From Aeromonas jandaei (lineage in GTDB: Bacteria; Pseudomonadota; Gammaproteobacteria; Enterobacterales; Aeromonadaceae), in assembly GCF_037890695.1 (NCBI RefSeq), contig NZ_CP149571.1:1511001-1575000 (forward strand): a stretch of DNA of 64,000 bases, written 5' to 3'. The notes under the pieces were generated by a model, which saw only the letters and a program-made list of their open reading frames with translations, searched no databases and was not told the DNA's origin. Both the position numbers and the translations under genes were made by a program. Shown here in pieces: positions 45,139 through 56,098 of this stretch (its first letter is position 1; the number at the start of each line of letters is the position of its first letter).

Positions 45139-46746
45139 ATGGAACAAGCTCGACCCATTCGCCGTGCACTGCTGAGTGTGTCTGACAAAACCGGCATTCT
45201 GGAATTTGCCAAGGCACTCAACGAACGCGGCGTCGCCCTGCTCTCTACTGGCGGTACTGCCAAGTTGCTCGGCGAGGCGGGTCTGCCGGTGACCGAGGTC
45301 TCCGACTACACGGGTTTCCCTGAAATGATGGACGGTCGGGTCAAAACCCTGCATCCCAAGGTTCATGGCGGCATTCTCGGCCGTCGGGATCAGGATGACG
45401 CCATCATGGCCCAGCACGCTATCTCCCCCATCGACATGGTTGTCGTCAACCTCTATCCCTTTGCTGCTACCGTTGCCAAAGCGGGCTGCACTCTGGCCGA
45501 TGCGGTCGAGAACATCGACATCGGCGGCCCGACGATGGTGCGTTCTGCCGCTAAAAACCACAAAGATGTCGCTATCGTAGTCAAAGCAGCCGATTACGAT
45601 CGCGTTATTCGCGAAATGGATGCCAACGGTAACAGCCTGAAACTGGCCACCCGTTTCGATCTGGCCATCGCCGCCTTCGAGCACACTGCTGCCTACGACG
45701 GCATGATCGCCAACTACTTCGGCACTCTTGTTCCTAGTTATGGGGTGCCTTCCTACGGTGACAACAAGGAGGGTGACGAGGAGTCCCGCTTCCCGCGCAC
45801 CTTCAACAGCCAGTTCATCAAGAAGCAGGACATGCGCTACGGCGAGAACAGCCATCAGGCCGCTGCTTTCTATGCCGAGGAGCATGCCGCACCGGGTTCC
45901 GTCTCCAGTGCTACCCAGCTGCAGGGCAAGGCGCTCTCCTACAACAACATCGCCGACACCGACGCGGCGCTGGAGTGCGTGAAGGAGTTCAGCGAGCCGG
46001 CCTGCGTCATCGTCAAACACGCCAACCCGTGTGGCGTGGCCATCGGTAACGACCTGCTGAGTGCCTACGATCGCGCCTACCAGACCGATCCCACCTCCGC
46101 CTTTGGCGGCATCATCGCCTTTAACCGCGAACTGGATGGCGCCACTGCGGCAGCCATCGTTGCCCGCCAGTTTGTCGAAGTGATCATCGCCCCGACCGTC
46201 AGCCAGGAGGCCCGCGACGCGGTCGCCGCCAAGCAGAACGTGCGTCTGCTGGAGTGCGGCCAGTGGACGGCTCCGGCGCAAGGGTTTGACCTCAAGCGCG
46301 TCAACGGCGGCCTGCTGGTGCAGGAGCGCGATCTCGGCATGGTGACTCTGGGCGACCTGACCGTGGTCAGCAAGCGTCAGCCGACCGAGGCTGAGCTGCA
46401 AGATCTGCTGTTCTGCTGGAAAGTGGCCAAGTTCGTCAAATCCAACGCCATCGTCTACGCCAAAGATGGCCAGACCATCGGTGTCGGCGCCGGCCAGATG
46501 AGCCGCGTTTATTCGGCCAAGATTGCCGGTATCAAGGCGGCCGACGAAGGGCTGACCGTGGCGGGCTCCGTCATGGCGTCCGATGCCTTCTTCCCGTTCC
46601 GCGACGGCATCGATGCTGCCGCTCAGGCCGGTATCTCCTGCGTGATCCAGCCGGGTGGCTCGATGCGCGATCAGGAGGTGATCGACGCCGCCGACGAGCA
46701 CGGCATGTGCATGGTCTTTACCAACATGCGTCACTTCCGTCACTGA
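45139..46746 (+). CDS. purH: Bifunctional AICAR transformylase / IMP cyclohydrolase PurH
   Basis: Last two steps of IMP synthesis. 535 residues (E. coli 529). The N-terminal cyclohydrolase domain has [39 protein letters not shown] and [17 protein letters not shown]; the transformylase domain has [21 protein letters not shown] and [13 protein letters not shown] 45139 follows TTGAGGA. PurR-like boxes upstream point to purine repression. Followed by purD with a terminator-like hairpin between, as in E. coli purHD. Confidence 0.97.
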   Translation: MEQARPIRRALLSVSDKTGILEFAKALNERGVALLSTGGTAKLLGEAGLPVTEVSDYTGFPEMMDGRVKTLHPKVHGGILGRRDQDDAIMAQHAISPIDMVVVNLYPFAATVAKAGCTLADAVENIDIGGPTMVRSAAKNHKDVAIVVKAADYDRVIREMDANGNSLKLATRFDLAIAAFEHTAAYDGMIANYFGTLVPSYGVPSYGDNKEGDEESRFPRTFNSQFIKKQDMRYGENSHQAAAFYAEEHAAPGSVSSATQLQGKALSYNNIADTDAALECVKEFSEPACVIVKHANPCGVAIGNDLLSAYDRAYQTDPTSAFGGIIAFNRELDGATAAAIVARQFVEVIIAPTVSQEARDAVAAKQNVRLLECGQWTAPAQGFDLKRVNGGLLVQERDLGMVTLGDLTVVSKRQPTEAELQDLLFCWKVAKFVKSNAIVYAKDGQTIGVGAGQMSRVYSAKIAGIKAADEGLTVAGSVMASDAFFPFRDGIDAAAQAGISCVIQPGGSMRDQEVIDAADEHGMCMVFTNMRHFRH

Positions 46747-46753
46747 TGGATCA

Positions 46754-46778
46754 GGGCCGCCACGGGCGGCCCTTTTGT
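46754..46778 (+). terminator. Hairpin between purH and purD
   Basis: GGGCCGCC-ACG-GGCGGCCC followed by TTTTGTTG. Would reduce purD expression relative to purH unless purD has its own promoter. Confidence 0.7.
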
Positions 46779-46855
46779 TGTCTCTTTTCCACTGACTATT
46801 GCGACCGGCTTCCCTCTGGCGGAAGCCTGTGAACCACATAGAAGCGAGCGATACG

Positions 46856-48148
46856 ATGAAAGTACTGATCATTGGTAATGGCGGCCGCGAACACGCCCTG
46901 GCTTGGAAAGCCAAGCAATCCCCTCTGGTGACCCGGGTCTTCGTCGCCCCCGGCAATGCCGGCACCGCTCACGAAGGGAGCATCGAGAACGTGGCCATCG
47001 CTGCTACCGATATCCCGGCTCTGCTGGCGTTTGCCAAGGAGCAGCGCATCGGTCTGACCATCGTTGGCCCGGAAGCGCCGCTGGTGAAAGGGGTGGTCGA
47101 TGCCTTCCGTGCCGAGGGGCTGGCCATCTTCGGTCCGACCGCGGCTTCTGCCCAGCTGGAGGGCTCCAAGGCCTTTGCCAAGGATTTCCTGGCCCGTCAC
47201 GCCATCCCGACTGCCGAGTACCAGAACTTCACCGAGGTGGAGCCAGCGCTGGCCTATCTGCGCGAGAAGGGAGCGCCCATCGTCATCAAGGCCGATGGTC
47301 TGGCCGCAGGCAAGGGGGTTATCGTGGCGATGACCCTGACCGAGGCCGAAGAGGCCGTGCGCGACATGCTCTCCGGCAATGCCTTTGGCGACGCTGGTGC
47401 CCGGGTGGTGATCGAGGAGTTCCTGGAAGGGGAAGAGGCGAGCTTCATCGTCATGGTCGATGGCGAGCATGTGCTGCCGATGGCGACCAGTCAGGATCAC
47501 AAGCGGGTAGGGGATGGCGATACCGGCCTAAATACCGGCGGTATGGGCGCCTATTCGCCGGCGCCAGTGGTGACTGATGAAGTGCACCGCAAGGTGATGG
47601 AGCAGGTGATTATGCCGACCGTGCGCGGCATGGCGGCCGAGGGCAACGTCTACACCGGTTTCCTCTACGCTGGCCTGATGATCGACGGTCAGGGCAATCC
47701 CAAGGTGATCGAATTCAACTGCCGTTTCGGCGATCCCGAGACCCAGCCCATCATGCTGCGGATGCGCTCCGATCTGGTGGAACTCTGTCTGGCCGCCTGT
47801 GCCGGCAAGCTGGATCAGGTAGAAGCGAATTATGACCCCCGCGTGGCCATTGGTGTGGTGCTGGCAGCTGGCGGTTATCCCGGCGACTACCAGCAGGGCA
47901 AGGCCATCAGCGGTCTGCCGGTGGAAGAGGCGAGCGGCGAGAAGGTATTCCACGCGGGAACCCGCCTTGATGGCGATACCGTAGTGACCGCCGGTGGCCG
48001 GGTGCTGTGCGCCACCGCGCTGGGTCACACAGTGGCTGAAGCGCAGCAGCGTGCCTATCAGCTGGCTGCCCGTATCCAGTGGGATGGTGTCTTCTATCGC
48101 AATGACATCGGCTGGCGCGCCATCGAACGTGAACAGCAGGCTGGTTGA
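46856..48148 (+). CDS. purD: Phosphoribosylamine-glycine ligase (GARS) PurD
   Basis: Second step of purine synthesis. 430 residues (E. coli 429) in the ATP-grasp family: [51 protein letters not shown] (ATP lid), [34 protein letters not shown] and [11 protein letters not shown]. The ATG at 46856 has only a weak AGCGAG upstream; the 19 codons before it are non-coding. Confidence 0.97.
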   Translation: MKVLIIGNGGREHALAWKAKQSPLVTRVFVAPGNAGTAHEGSIENVAIAATDIPALLAFAKEQRIGLTIVGPEAPLVKGVVDAFRAEGLAIFGPTAASAQLEGSKAFAKDFLARHAIPTAEYQNFTEVEPALAYLREKGAPIVIKADGLAAGKGVIVAMTLTEAEEAVRDMLSGNAFGDAGARVVIEEFLEGEEASFIVMVDGEHVLPMATSQDHKRVGDGDTGLNTGGMGAYSPAPVVTDEVHRKVMEQVIMPTVRGMAAEGNVYTGFLYAGLMIDGQGNPKVIEFNCRFGDPETQPIMLRMRSDLVELCLAACAGKLDQVEANYDPRVAIGVVLAAGGYPGDYQQGKAISGLPVEEASGEKVFHAGTRLDGDTVVTAGGRVLCATALGHTVAEAQQRAYQLAARIQWDGVFYRNDIGWRAIEREQQAG

Positions 48149-48167
48149 TGGCCGATACCCGCAGTGA

Positions 48168-48196
48168 CAAGCCCCGCCAATGGCGGGGTTTTTTTA
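48168..48196 (+). terminator. purD terminator
   Basis: CCCCGCC-AAT-GGCGGGG followed by seven T. Confidence 0.92.
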
Positions 48197-48396
48197 TGCC
48201 GGAAAGCGCCAGCTGGCCGATGCATTCATGTTGCAGTGGTTAACAATGGCGGCTCTCTTGTCACTATTTGCCACAAAAAACATCATTTTTCACAAACGCT
48301 TCACCATGAGTCATGGCATTATGCTGGTGATGAATTCCTGTTTGGATTCATAGGTGACCCTAATAATTTGAGCATGTTGTTATATAAGGAAATCCC

Positions 48397-48771
48397 ATGT
48401 TGAAAACTGTTCGCCCCCTGCTGCTGCCCCTGATGTTTGGTCTGATCGCGTTGCCTGCCATGGCTGGCGATCTGGAGCAGCCGATGAAGAAGATTGGCTT
48501 CAACTACAAGCAGGCGGTCAAGGCTGATGATGCGGCTACCATGGAGAAGCACATCAACGAGATGAAGGCTCAGCTCGACATCGCCAAGCAGAAGAACATG
48601 CCTGCCGCCAAGAAGGAGAAGTTCCTCGAGGGCATGAATGAGGTTCAGACCGAGCTGGATGCCAGCCTGGCTGCACTCAAGGCCGGTGACGAAGCCAAGG
48701 CGCGCGAGCATCTGGCCAAGGTCAACGACCTGAAGAAGGAGTACCACAAATATGCCAAGCAAAAAGGGTGA
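48397..48771 (+). CDS. cybC: Cytochrome b562 (periplasmic four-helix bundle)
   Basis: Small soluble heme protein. 124-residue precursor with signal peptide (MLKTVRPLLLPLMFGLIALPAMA, cut after residue 23). The mature protein begins GDLEQPM, placing the axial Met at position 7 as in E. coli b562, and ends KEYHKYAKQKG, whose His (mature 94) is the second ligand. No CxxCH motif, so heme is non-covalent. TAAGGAAA precedes the ATG. The end overlaps the next gene, a membrane b-type cytochrome, by 20 bases, suggesting joint function. Confidence 0.85.
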   Translation: MLKTVRPLLLPLMFGLIALPAMAGDLEQPMKKIGFNYKQAVKADDAATMEKHINEMKAQLDIAKQKNMPAAKKEKFLEGMNEVQTELDASLAALKAGDEAKAREHLAKVNDLKKEYHKYAKQKG

Positions 48772-49306
48772 GTCCTTTCGCTGGGATCCGCTGGTTCGCC
48801 TGACCCATTGGGGCTTGGCGGCAGTCTGCATCGGCAACCTCTGGGTTAACGAAGCGGGGGAGGAGTGGCACGAGTGGCTGGGTTACGGCGCCATTGGGCT
48901 GGTCTCCTTGCGTCTGCTCTGGGGGCTCACTTTTGCCCGTGGCTACGCTCGCCTTGGTGCCCTCATCCCCAGTGGTGAGGATTTTCGCCAGCAGGCGCGC
49001 GAGATGCGTGAGCGGCAGCCTCCGGCACCGGGTCATCACGGTAGCGGCAAGCTGGCCGTGTGGGCGCTCTGGCTGGTTGTGCTGGCCACCGCTGGCAGCG
49101 GCTGGTTTCAAAATACCGAGACGGGATTTGAACTGGGGGCTGACGAGTGGCATGAGTGGTGCGTGGTGGCGCTACAGGGGCTGATAGGTCTGCACCTGCT
49201 GGCCATCGTCTTCACCTCCTGGCGTCAGCGCAGCAATCTGGTTATCCGGATGTTGCCCGCAGGGCGTCGCTCGTCCATCCAGAGCGGCAGCAACGAGCAA
49301 ACCTGA
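48752..49306 (+). CDS. Cytochrome b561-family membrane protein
   Basis: 184 residues, four predicted helices, with membrane histidines in RLTHWGLAAV (H19), EEWHEWLGYGAIG, DEWHEWCVVALQGLIG and GLHLLAIV, the pattern of the Ni/Fe-hydrogenase b-type/b561 family that passes electrons from quinol across the membrane. Start ATG 48752 lies 20 bases inside cybC in another frame, with AAGAAGGAG upstream within cybC; translational coupling is likely. A small tail is Ser/Gln-rich. Natural electron acceptor could be the b562 encoded just before. Confidence 0.85.
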   Translation: MPSKKGESFRWDPLVRLTHWGLAAVCIGNLWVNEAGEEWHEWLGYGAIGLVSLRLLWGLTFARGYARLGALIPSGEDFRQQAREMRERQPPAPGHHGSGKLAVWALWLVVLATAGSGWFQNTETGFELGADEWHEWCVVALQGLIGLHLLAIVFTSWRQRSNLVIRMLPAGRRSSIQSGSNEQT

Positions 49307-49360
49307 GGCTCAGCATTAGGCTCCTTGTCTCTGAGTGAGGCGCCTGATCCGACCCTGCCC

Positions 49361-49386
49361 AGACCCGCCCATGGCGGGTCTTTTCT
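49361..49386 (+). terminator. Terminator after cytochrome b561 gene
   Basis: AGACCCGCC-CAT-GGCGGGTCT followed by TTTCT. Confidence 0.85.
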
Positions 49387-49433
49387 ATGACCTCATCGAG
49401 CTTATCACGGGACATTGCTCGATCCGCAGATGC

Positions 49434-49465
49434 AAAAAGGCCGCTCATGATGAGCGGCTTTTTTC
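49434..49465. terminator. Second terminator, downstream of tRNA-Ile (minus strand)
   Basis: AAAAAGGCCGCTCA-TGA-TGAGCGGC-TTTTTT: A and T runs on both sides; it ends four bases past the 3' end of the tRNA. Confidence 0.85.
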
Positions 49466-49469
49466 AATT

Positions 49470-49546
49470 TGGTGGCCCCTGGGGGACTTGAACCCACGAC
49501 CAATCGATTATGAGTCGACTGCTCTGACCAACTGAGCTAAGGGGCC
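49470..49546 (-). tRNA. tRNA-Ile2, anticodon CAU (lysidine-modified)
   Basis: The minus strand folds as a full cloverleaf: acceptor GGCCCCT/AGGGGCC, D-loop TAGCTCAGTTGGTCAGAGC, anticodon loop CTCATAA (anticodon CAT), T-arm with GGTTCAAGTCC, discriminator A and an encoded CCA. The sequence follows E. coli ileX-type tRNA, not initiator or elongator Met, so the C34 should be converted to lysidine by TilS to read AUA. It lies alone between the b561 gene and rpoD. Confidence 0.93.
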
Positions 49547-49681
49547 AAATTGTGCGTTTAGCGGCGTGGATTATAGGGGAAGTGCCAAGGGCAGTCTATA
49601 GGCATATCAACCACTTGGCGACTAATTGTCCAGCTTGATAGAGGGCGCAAAGCGGGTCGCAAGGGCAAATGCCAGACAAAA

Positions 49682-49706
49682 CAAAGCCCCGCATAGCGGG
49701 GCTTTG
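49682..49706 (-). terminator. rpoD terminator
   Basis: CAAAGCCCCGC-ATA-GCGGGGCTTTG, 11-base perfect stem, then TTTTGTC on the minus strand; 25 bases after the rpoD stop. Confidence 0.88.
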
Positions 49707-49730
49707 ACAAGCTGGTTGGCACGACCCGGA

Positions 49731-51587
<1,857 letters not shown>

Positions 51588-51651
51588 AGAACTCATCCGG
51601 TTGGTGCTGCTAGGTTGCGCGTACAGTGCGCTGCTGCGCAAATAGCCAATT

Positions 51652-51684
51652 CTAATAGAAAACCGCCAGACATGCTATGTCTGG
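51652..51684 (-). terminator. Attenuator-like hairpin between dnaG and rpoD
   Basis: CCAGACAT-GCT-ATGTCTGG (51666-51684), followed on the minus strand by CGGTTTTCTATT. It could reduce read-through from dnaG into rpoD, about 80 bases before the rpoD start. Confidence 0.6.
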
Positions 51685-51785
51685 TTGCGGCGTCGGTCAT
51701 GAGAAACCCCTGCCCGCAGTATTGTCGGGGCCAGGCGGTTATAAAATTTTTGCTTTTCATCCCGTCGATTCGGGCAACGCTATCC

Positions 51786-51814
51786 ATATTGGGACTAATC
51801 ACTCAAATATCAAG
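51786..51814 (-). promoter_or_regulatory. Sigma-32-like heat-shock promoter of rpoD
   Basis: Minus strand CTTGATA (51814-51808), 14-base spacer, CCCAATAT (51793-51786), against the consensus CTTGAAA-N11-16-CCCCATnT. The element overlaps the dnaG stop codon. Confidence 0.65.
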
Positions 51815-53597
51815 CCCCACTCTCATTTCTTTTCTCAATTTGCACCTCTCTGATCAGCATCATCAACTCTTGGGTTTCTTCGGAGCTTAGTCCTTCCTGA
51901 GCCACTTTGGCCTGCAATTCTTCGATCCGTTGTTTCAGAAACAGGTTGATGAAACCGACGAAGGTATCCTGCAACTCTCCCAGAATATCCGGCTCCTGAT
52001 CGAGTTTGATCTCCTCGAACAGGTCGTGCATCGCCAGCTGGGCGAGGATTTCCCCCTCCTTGGTGCCGCGCCAGTGTTCCAGCAGGATGCCGGTAGTAAT
52101 ACCGGGCTGAGCCAGGATCTGCTGATGCAGCTGCAGCAGGAAGGTAATCCCCTGCAAGCGCAAACCCGCCAGCTCCGGCATTGCCGGTAGCTCTGCCGTC
52201 ACGGCCGGGTATTGAACCATCAGCGCCAGTGCCCGGCGCAGCGGGGTCAGTTTGGCTGCCTTGGGCTTGTTGACCTCGGCCTTGGGCTGGCTGTTGCGGG
52301 CAAAGAGCTCGGCTATTCGCTGCTTGTTCTCACCCCAGCGCATCATGCTGGAGAGGCGGGTGATCAGCCCCTCGCGGGTGAACCCTTCCGGCACGCGGCG
52401 GATAAGTTCTGCGGCCTTGTTGGCCACTTCAAACTTGCCCGCTTCGCCGGAGAGCGCCGCGTCGCGACCAAGGCGCTCGAACATGAAGTCGGCGAAGGGT
52501 TGGGCTTCATCGAGCAGGGCTTCAAAGCCCTCCTTGCCGATCTGGCGTACCAGCGAGTCGGGATCCTCACCATCGGGCAGGAACACGAATTTGAGTTCAC
52601 GGCCATCCTGCAGATGAGGGAGGGCGTTATCCAGCGCCCGCCACGCGGCTTCACGACCAGCGTTGTCGCCGTCGTAGCAGCAGACCACCTCAGCGGTTGT
52701 ACGAAACAGGGTATGGATGTGATCACTGGTGGTCGCGGTACCCAGTGCCGCCACCGCATAGTCGATGTCGTACTGTCCGAGCGCCACCACATCCATGTAG
52801 CCCTCAACCACCAGGATCCGGCGCGGATCCTTGTGTGCCTGCTTGACCTCATAGAGGCCGAACAGCTCCCGTCCCTTATGGAAAATCGGGGTTTCCGGCG
52901 AGTTGAGGTATTTGGGGGTGCCATCGCCCAATACCCGGCCGCCGAAGCCGATGACCCGGCCGCGCTTGTCACGGATCGGGAACATGATGCGATCGCGGAA
53001 ACGATCGTAGCTGCCCCCACCATTTTCACGAGTGATCAGCATGCCACCCGAGATAAGCAGCTGTTCGTGATCCCGGCTGGCGCCAAAGCGGCGACGCACC
53101 TGATCCCAATCGCTTGGGGCATAACCGATGTTGAAGCGCTTGACCACTTCACCGGTCAGCCCGCGTCCCTTGAGGTACTCCACCGCATGGGGAGCACTCT
53201 TGAGATTGCTCTCGTAGAAGCGGGCGATCTGGTTCATCAGCTCGAACAGATCCTTGCTGACGGCCGGTTGGCTATGGCCAGATCCGCCGCTGCTCTGCTC
53301 GCGGGGCACCTGCATGCCCTGCTGGCTGGCGAGCTCTTCGATGGCGTCGGGGAACTCGAGGCCGTCATACTCCATGACAAAGCCGATGGCGTTGCCGTGG
53401 GCGCCACAGCCGAAACAGTGATAGAACTGCTTCTCCTGGCTGACGGTAAAAGAGGGGCTTTTTTCGTTATGAAAAGGGCAGCAAGCCTGGTAGTTCTTAC
53501 CGGCTTTTTTCAGCCGCACTCGCGAGTCGATCAGCTCGACTATGTCTGTGCGTGCGAGCAGATCGTCGATAAAGGATTGGGGGATCCTGCCTGCCAT
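51810..53597 (-). CDS. dnaG: DNA primase DnaG
   Basis: Makes RNA primers for replication. 595 residues (E. coli 581). N-terminal zinc ribbon CCPFHNEKSPSF and FYHCFGCGAHG; TOPRIM core with FGGRVLGDG, VVEGYMDVVAL and CCYDGDNAG; C-terminal DnaB-interacting helical domain. The linker at about 105-112 (SSGGSGHSQ) is Ser/Gly-rich. ATG 53597 follows CAGGA. Second-last gene of the rpsU-yqeY-dnaG-rpoD macromolecular synthesis operon, here with an added yqeY. Confidence 0.97.
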   Translation of the reverse strand: MAGRIPQSFIDDLLARTDIVELIDSRVRLKKAGKNYQACCPFHNEKSPSFTVSQEKQFYHCFGCGAHGNAIGFVMEYDGLEFPDAIEELASQQGMQVPREQSSGGSGHSQPAVSKDLFELMNQIARFYESNLKSAPHAVEYLKGRGLTGEVVKRFNIGYAPSDWDQVRRRFGASRDHEQLLISGGMLITRENGGGSYDRFRDRIMFPIRDKRGRVIGFGGRVLGDGTPKYLNSPETPIFHKGRELFGLYEVKQAHKDPRRILVVEGYMDVVALGQYDIDYAVAALGTATTSDHIHTLFRTTAEVVCCYDGDNAGREAAWRALDNALPHLQDGRELKFVFLPDGEDPDSLVRQIGKEGFEALLDEAQPFADFMFERLGRDAALSGEAGKFEVANKAAELIRRVPEGFTREGLITRLSSMMRWGENKQRIAELFARNSQPKAEVNKPKAAKLTPLRRALALMVQYPAVTAELPAMPELAGLRLQGITFLLQLHQQILAQPGITTGILLEHWRGTKEGEILAQLAMHDLFEEIKLDQEPDILGELQDTFVGFINLFLKQRIEELQAKVAQEGLSSEETQELMMLIREVQIEKRNESGA

Positions 53598-53620
53598 AAC
53601 CGTCCTGTTTCACTGCGATA

Positions 53621-53663
53621 GAAAATAAAAAAGCCGCGCATTCACAAGGAAGCACGGCTTCTT
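53621..53663 (-). terminator. Imperfect terminator between yqeY and dnaG
   Basis: Minus strand GAAGCCGTGC ... GCGCGGCTTTTTTATTTT: 9-10-base stem with one mismatch and a strong U-run. It corresponds to the known partial terminator between rpsU and dnaG in E. coli. Confidence 0.7.
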
Positions 53664-53685
53664 CGACCAAACAAGAGTTTGCCTG

Positions 53686-54129
53686 TTACGCCAAGCGGGT
53701 TTTCACCTGAGCACTGACGGCGCCGACATCGGCACGACCCTGAATTTTTGGCTTCAAGACAGCCATGACTTTACCCATGTCAGCCATGACGGCAGCACCG
53801 CTCTCGGCGATGGCTTGCTCGATCAGGGCGGCAATTTCGTCTGCGGTCAGTTGTTGTGGCAGGAACTCCTGCAGCACAACGATCTCGGCGGACTCTTTGT
53901 CGGCGAGATCCTGGCGACCGGCAGCTTCAAATTGGCTGATGGAATCGCGGCGCTGTTTGACCATCTTGGTCACGACAGCGAGGATATCCTCATCATTGAG
54001 CTCGACACGGGTATCGACTTCACGCTGCTTGATTTCTGCCATCAACAACCGGATAGCGCCCAACCGCGGCTTGTCTTTGGCAAGCATGGCGAGCTTTTGC
54101 TGATCCTTGAGTTGATCCTTCAGAGACAC
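53686..54129 (-). CDS. yqeY: GatB/YqeY-domain protein
   Basis: 147 residues, homologous to the tail domain of the amidotransferase subunit GatB that holds tRNA. MSLKDQLKDQQKLAMLAKDKPRLGAIRLLMAEIKQREVD, QFEAAGRQDLADKESAEIVVLQEFLPQQL and MADMGKVMAVLKPKIQGRADV are standard YqeY. Start codon is GTG at 54129 with GGGAT upstream. It lies between rpsU and dnaG; function in the cell is not established. Confidence 0.93.
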   Translation of the reverse strand: MSLKDQLKDQQKLAMLAKDKPRLGAIRLLMAEIKQREVDTRVELNDEDILAVVTKMVKQRRDSISQFEAAGRQDLADKESAEIVVLQEFLPQQLTADEIAALIEQAIAESGAAVMADMGKVMAVLKPKIQGRADVGAVSAQVKTRLA

Positions 54130-54144
54130 GGCATGATCCCTTGA

Positions 54145-54372
<228 letters not shown>

Positions 54373-54431
54373 TCAGTGATAAAATTGTTAGCTGACCTTC
54401 AATCGATCAGCATGACTTAAAATGGTGCGAA

Positions 54432-54461
54432 ATTATACTCTGGACAGGGAATGAAAGTAAA
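54432..54461 (-). promoter_or_regulatory. Candidate rpsU promoter
   Basis: Minus strand TTTACT (54461-54456), 18-base spacer, TATAAT (54437-54432). I looked for a LexA box, present in E. coli here, and did not find one. Confidence 0.6.
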
Positions 54462-54540
54462 CCCGCAGAGATCGCTCTGGTTTAAAAAACCCGCGAAGGT
54501 TACCATAGCCGTCTCATTTTAGCAGTGAAAATTTTTAGCA

Positions 54541-55554
54541 ATGCGTGTATTGGGCATAGAGACATCCTGTGACGAAACCGGGATCGCGATCTTCGACGAT
54601 CAAAAAGGGATCCTTTCCCACCAGTTATATAGCCAGGTCAAGCTGCATGCGGACTACGGTGGCGTTGTCCCCGAGCTCGCCAGCCGGGATCACGTTCGCA
54701 AGACGATCCCGTTGATCCAGGCCGCATTGCGGGAGGCCGGGCTGGGCAAGGATGACATCGATGGCATCGCCTATACCGCGGGGCCGGGTCTGGTTGGCGC
54801 CATTCTGGTGGGGGCCACCATCGGCCGTTCACTGGCGATGGCGTGGAACAAGCCGGCTATCGCCGTCCACCATATGGAAGGTCACCTGCTGGCGCCCATG
54901 CTGGAAGAGAAGGCCCCCGAGTTCCCCTTCGTGGCGCTGCTGGTCTCCGGTGGCCACTCCATGCTGGTACGGGTTGATGGCATCGGCAGCTACCAGCTGC
55001 TGGGTGAATCCATCGACGATGCCGCCGGCGAGGCGTTCGACAAGACCGCCAAGCTGATGGGACTTGACTATCCGGGCGGCCCGCTGCTCTCCCGTCTGGC
55101 CGAGAAGGGCACCACCGGGCGTTTCCACTTCCCCCGTCCCATGACTGATCGCCCCGGGCTCGACATGAGCTTCTCCGGCCTCAAGACCTTTGCCGCCAAC
55201 ACCATTGCCGCCAACGGTGATGATGAGCAGACCCGCGCCGATATCGCTCGGGCGTTTGAAGATGCGGTGGTCGATACCCTGGCCATCAAGTGCCGTCGTG
55301 CCTTGAAAGAGACTGGCCTCAAGCGTCTGGTGGTGGCCGGTGGCGTCAGTGCCAACCGCCACCTGCGCGCTCAGCTGGCCGAGCTGATGGAGAGCCTCAA
55401 GGGCGAGGTGTTCTATCCGCGCACCGAATATTGCACCGATAACGGCGCCATGATCGCCTATGCCGGCATGCAGCGCCTGAAGGCGGGCGTGTTCGAGCCG
55501 CTGGCGGTCAAGGCCGTGCCGCGCTGGCCGCTGGATACCCTGGATCCGGTCTGA
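54541..55554 (+). CDS. tsaD: tRNA N6-threonylcarbamoyladenosine transferase subunit TsaD
   Basis: Catalytic subunit for t6A37 in ANN-reading tRNAs, working with TsaB, TsaC and TsaE. 337 residues, same as E. coli. Begins [20 protein letters not shown]; the metal ligands are H111 and H115 in [37 protein letters not shown] and [13 protein letters not shown] are ASKHA-family signatures. Ribosome binding site is weak (GTGAAAA). The tRNA-Ile2 at 49470 is a predicted substrate. Confidence 0.97.
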   Translation: MRVLGIETSCDETGIAIFDDQKGILSHQLYSQVKLHADYGGVVPELASRDHVRKTIPLIQAALREAGLGKDDIDGIAYTAGPGLVGAILVGATIGRSLAMAWNKPAIAVHHMEGHLLAPMLEEKAPEFPFVALLVSGGHSMLVRVDGIGSYQLLGESIDDAAGEAFDKTAKLMGLDYPGGPLLSRLAEKGTTGRFHFPRPMTDRPGLDMSFSGLKTFAANTIAANGDDEQTRADIARAFEDAVVDTLAIKCRRALKETGLKRLVVAGGVSANRHLRAQLAELMESLKGEVFYPRTEYCTDNGAMIAYAGMQRLKAGVFEPLAVKAVPRWPLDTLDPV

Positions 55555-55591
55555 TCCTGAGGATCCTCTCCCTGCCGGGCCAGTGATGTGA

Positions 55592-55645
55592 CATGCCCCG
55601 GGCATGCTCTCTGTGAAGACGGGAGCCTGTCCGGGGCATTTTTAT
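55592..55645 (+). terminator. Long-loop terminator after tsaD
   Basis: ATGCCCCGG (55593-55601) pairs with CCGGGGCAT (55632-55640), followed by TTTTATT; a secondary stem can form in the 30-base loop. Confidence 0.75.
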
Positions 55646-56041
55646 TGCTGCGCCACGGCTTGCCTGATTATTCCTTGTGGATCGGAAGAGGGCTCTGCAG
55701 CGTCGTAGTTATCCCCTCAAGCCTGCTTTTGGTATCCATGTCGCGCTATAAATTTAATTTATGGATTATGGAAAAATGACCTCATTTTTCCTTATGCCTT
55801 TGCCAGCCCTTGCCTGCGGCTCTGTTTTTGCCCTTTATCACCGCCAGCTCGCCATCGTCCGATCCTGATAGATGCCTGCGCCGACAGAGTGCTGCCAGAA
55901 CGCGCCTGATAAAGAGGTGAGGAAAGGGAGGTGACGGTGCGGGGCTAAGCCAAGCACGGCCATCTGATGCGTTTGATAGGGGTTGATGCGAAATCCGGCG
56001 CCACGGTTTCGCTATCAGCTGCCAGCGTCAGCGCGAGGCGC
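55646..56041. other. Unexplained intergenic region between tsaD and dcuA
   Basis: About 400 bp between two terminators with no convincing gene. It contains two neighbouring perfect inverted repeats in an AT-rich patch: ATAAATT-T-AATTTAT (55748-55762) and GGAAAAATGA-CC-TCATTTTTCC (55770-55791). TATAAA at 55747-55752 could be a -10. No coding frame with a ribosome binding site was found on either strand. Confidence 0.5.
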
Positions 56042-56043
56042 AA

Positions 56044-56073
56044 AAAAATCCCCGCCAGCTGGCGGGGATTTTT
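56044..56073. terminator. Terminator after dcuA
   Basis: AAAAATCCCCGCCA-GC-TGGCGGGGATTTTT: 14-base perfect stem with A/T ends, usable from both sides. Confidence 0.92.
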
Positions 56074-56098
56074 GATTGGCTATCGACAGGCGATGCGA

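Noticed and set aside
45001..46965. Minus-strand open frame (654 codons) opposite purH
   Set aside because: Antisense shadow covering purH and the start of purD.
52212..53621. Plus-strand open frame (469 codons) opposite dnaG
   Set aside because: Shadow of dnaG; no start signal and no recognisable motifs.
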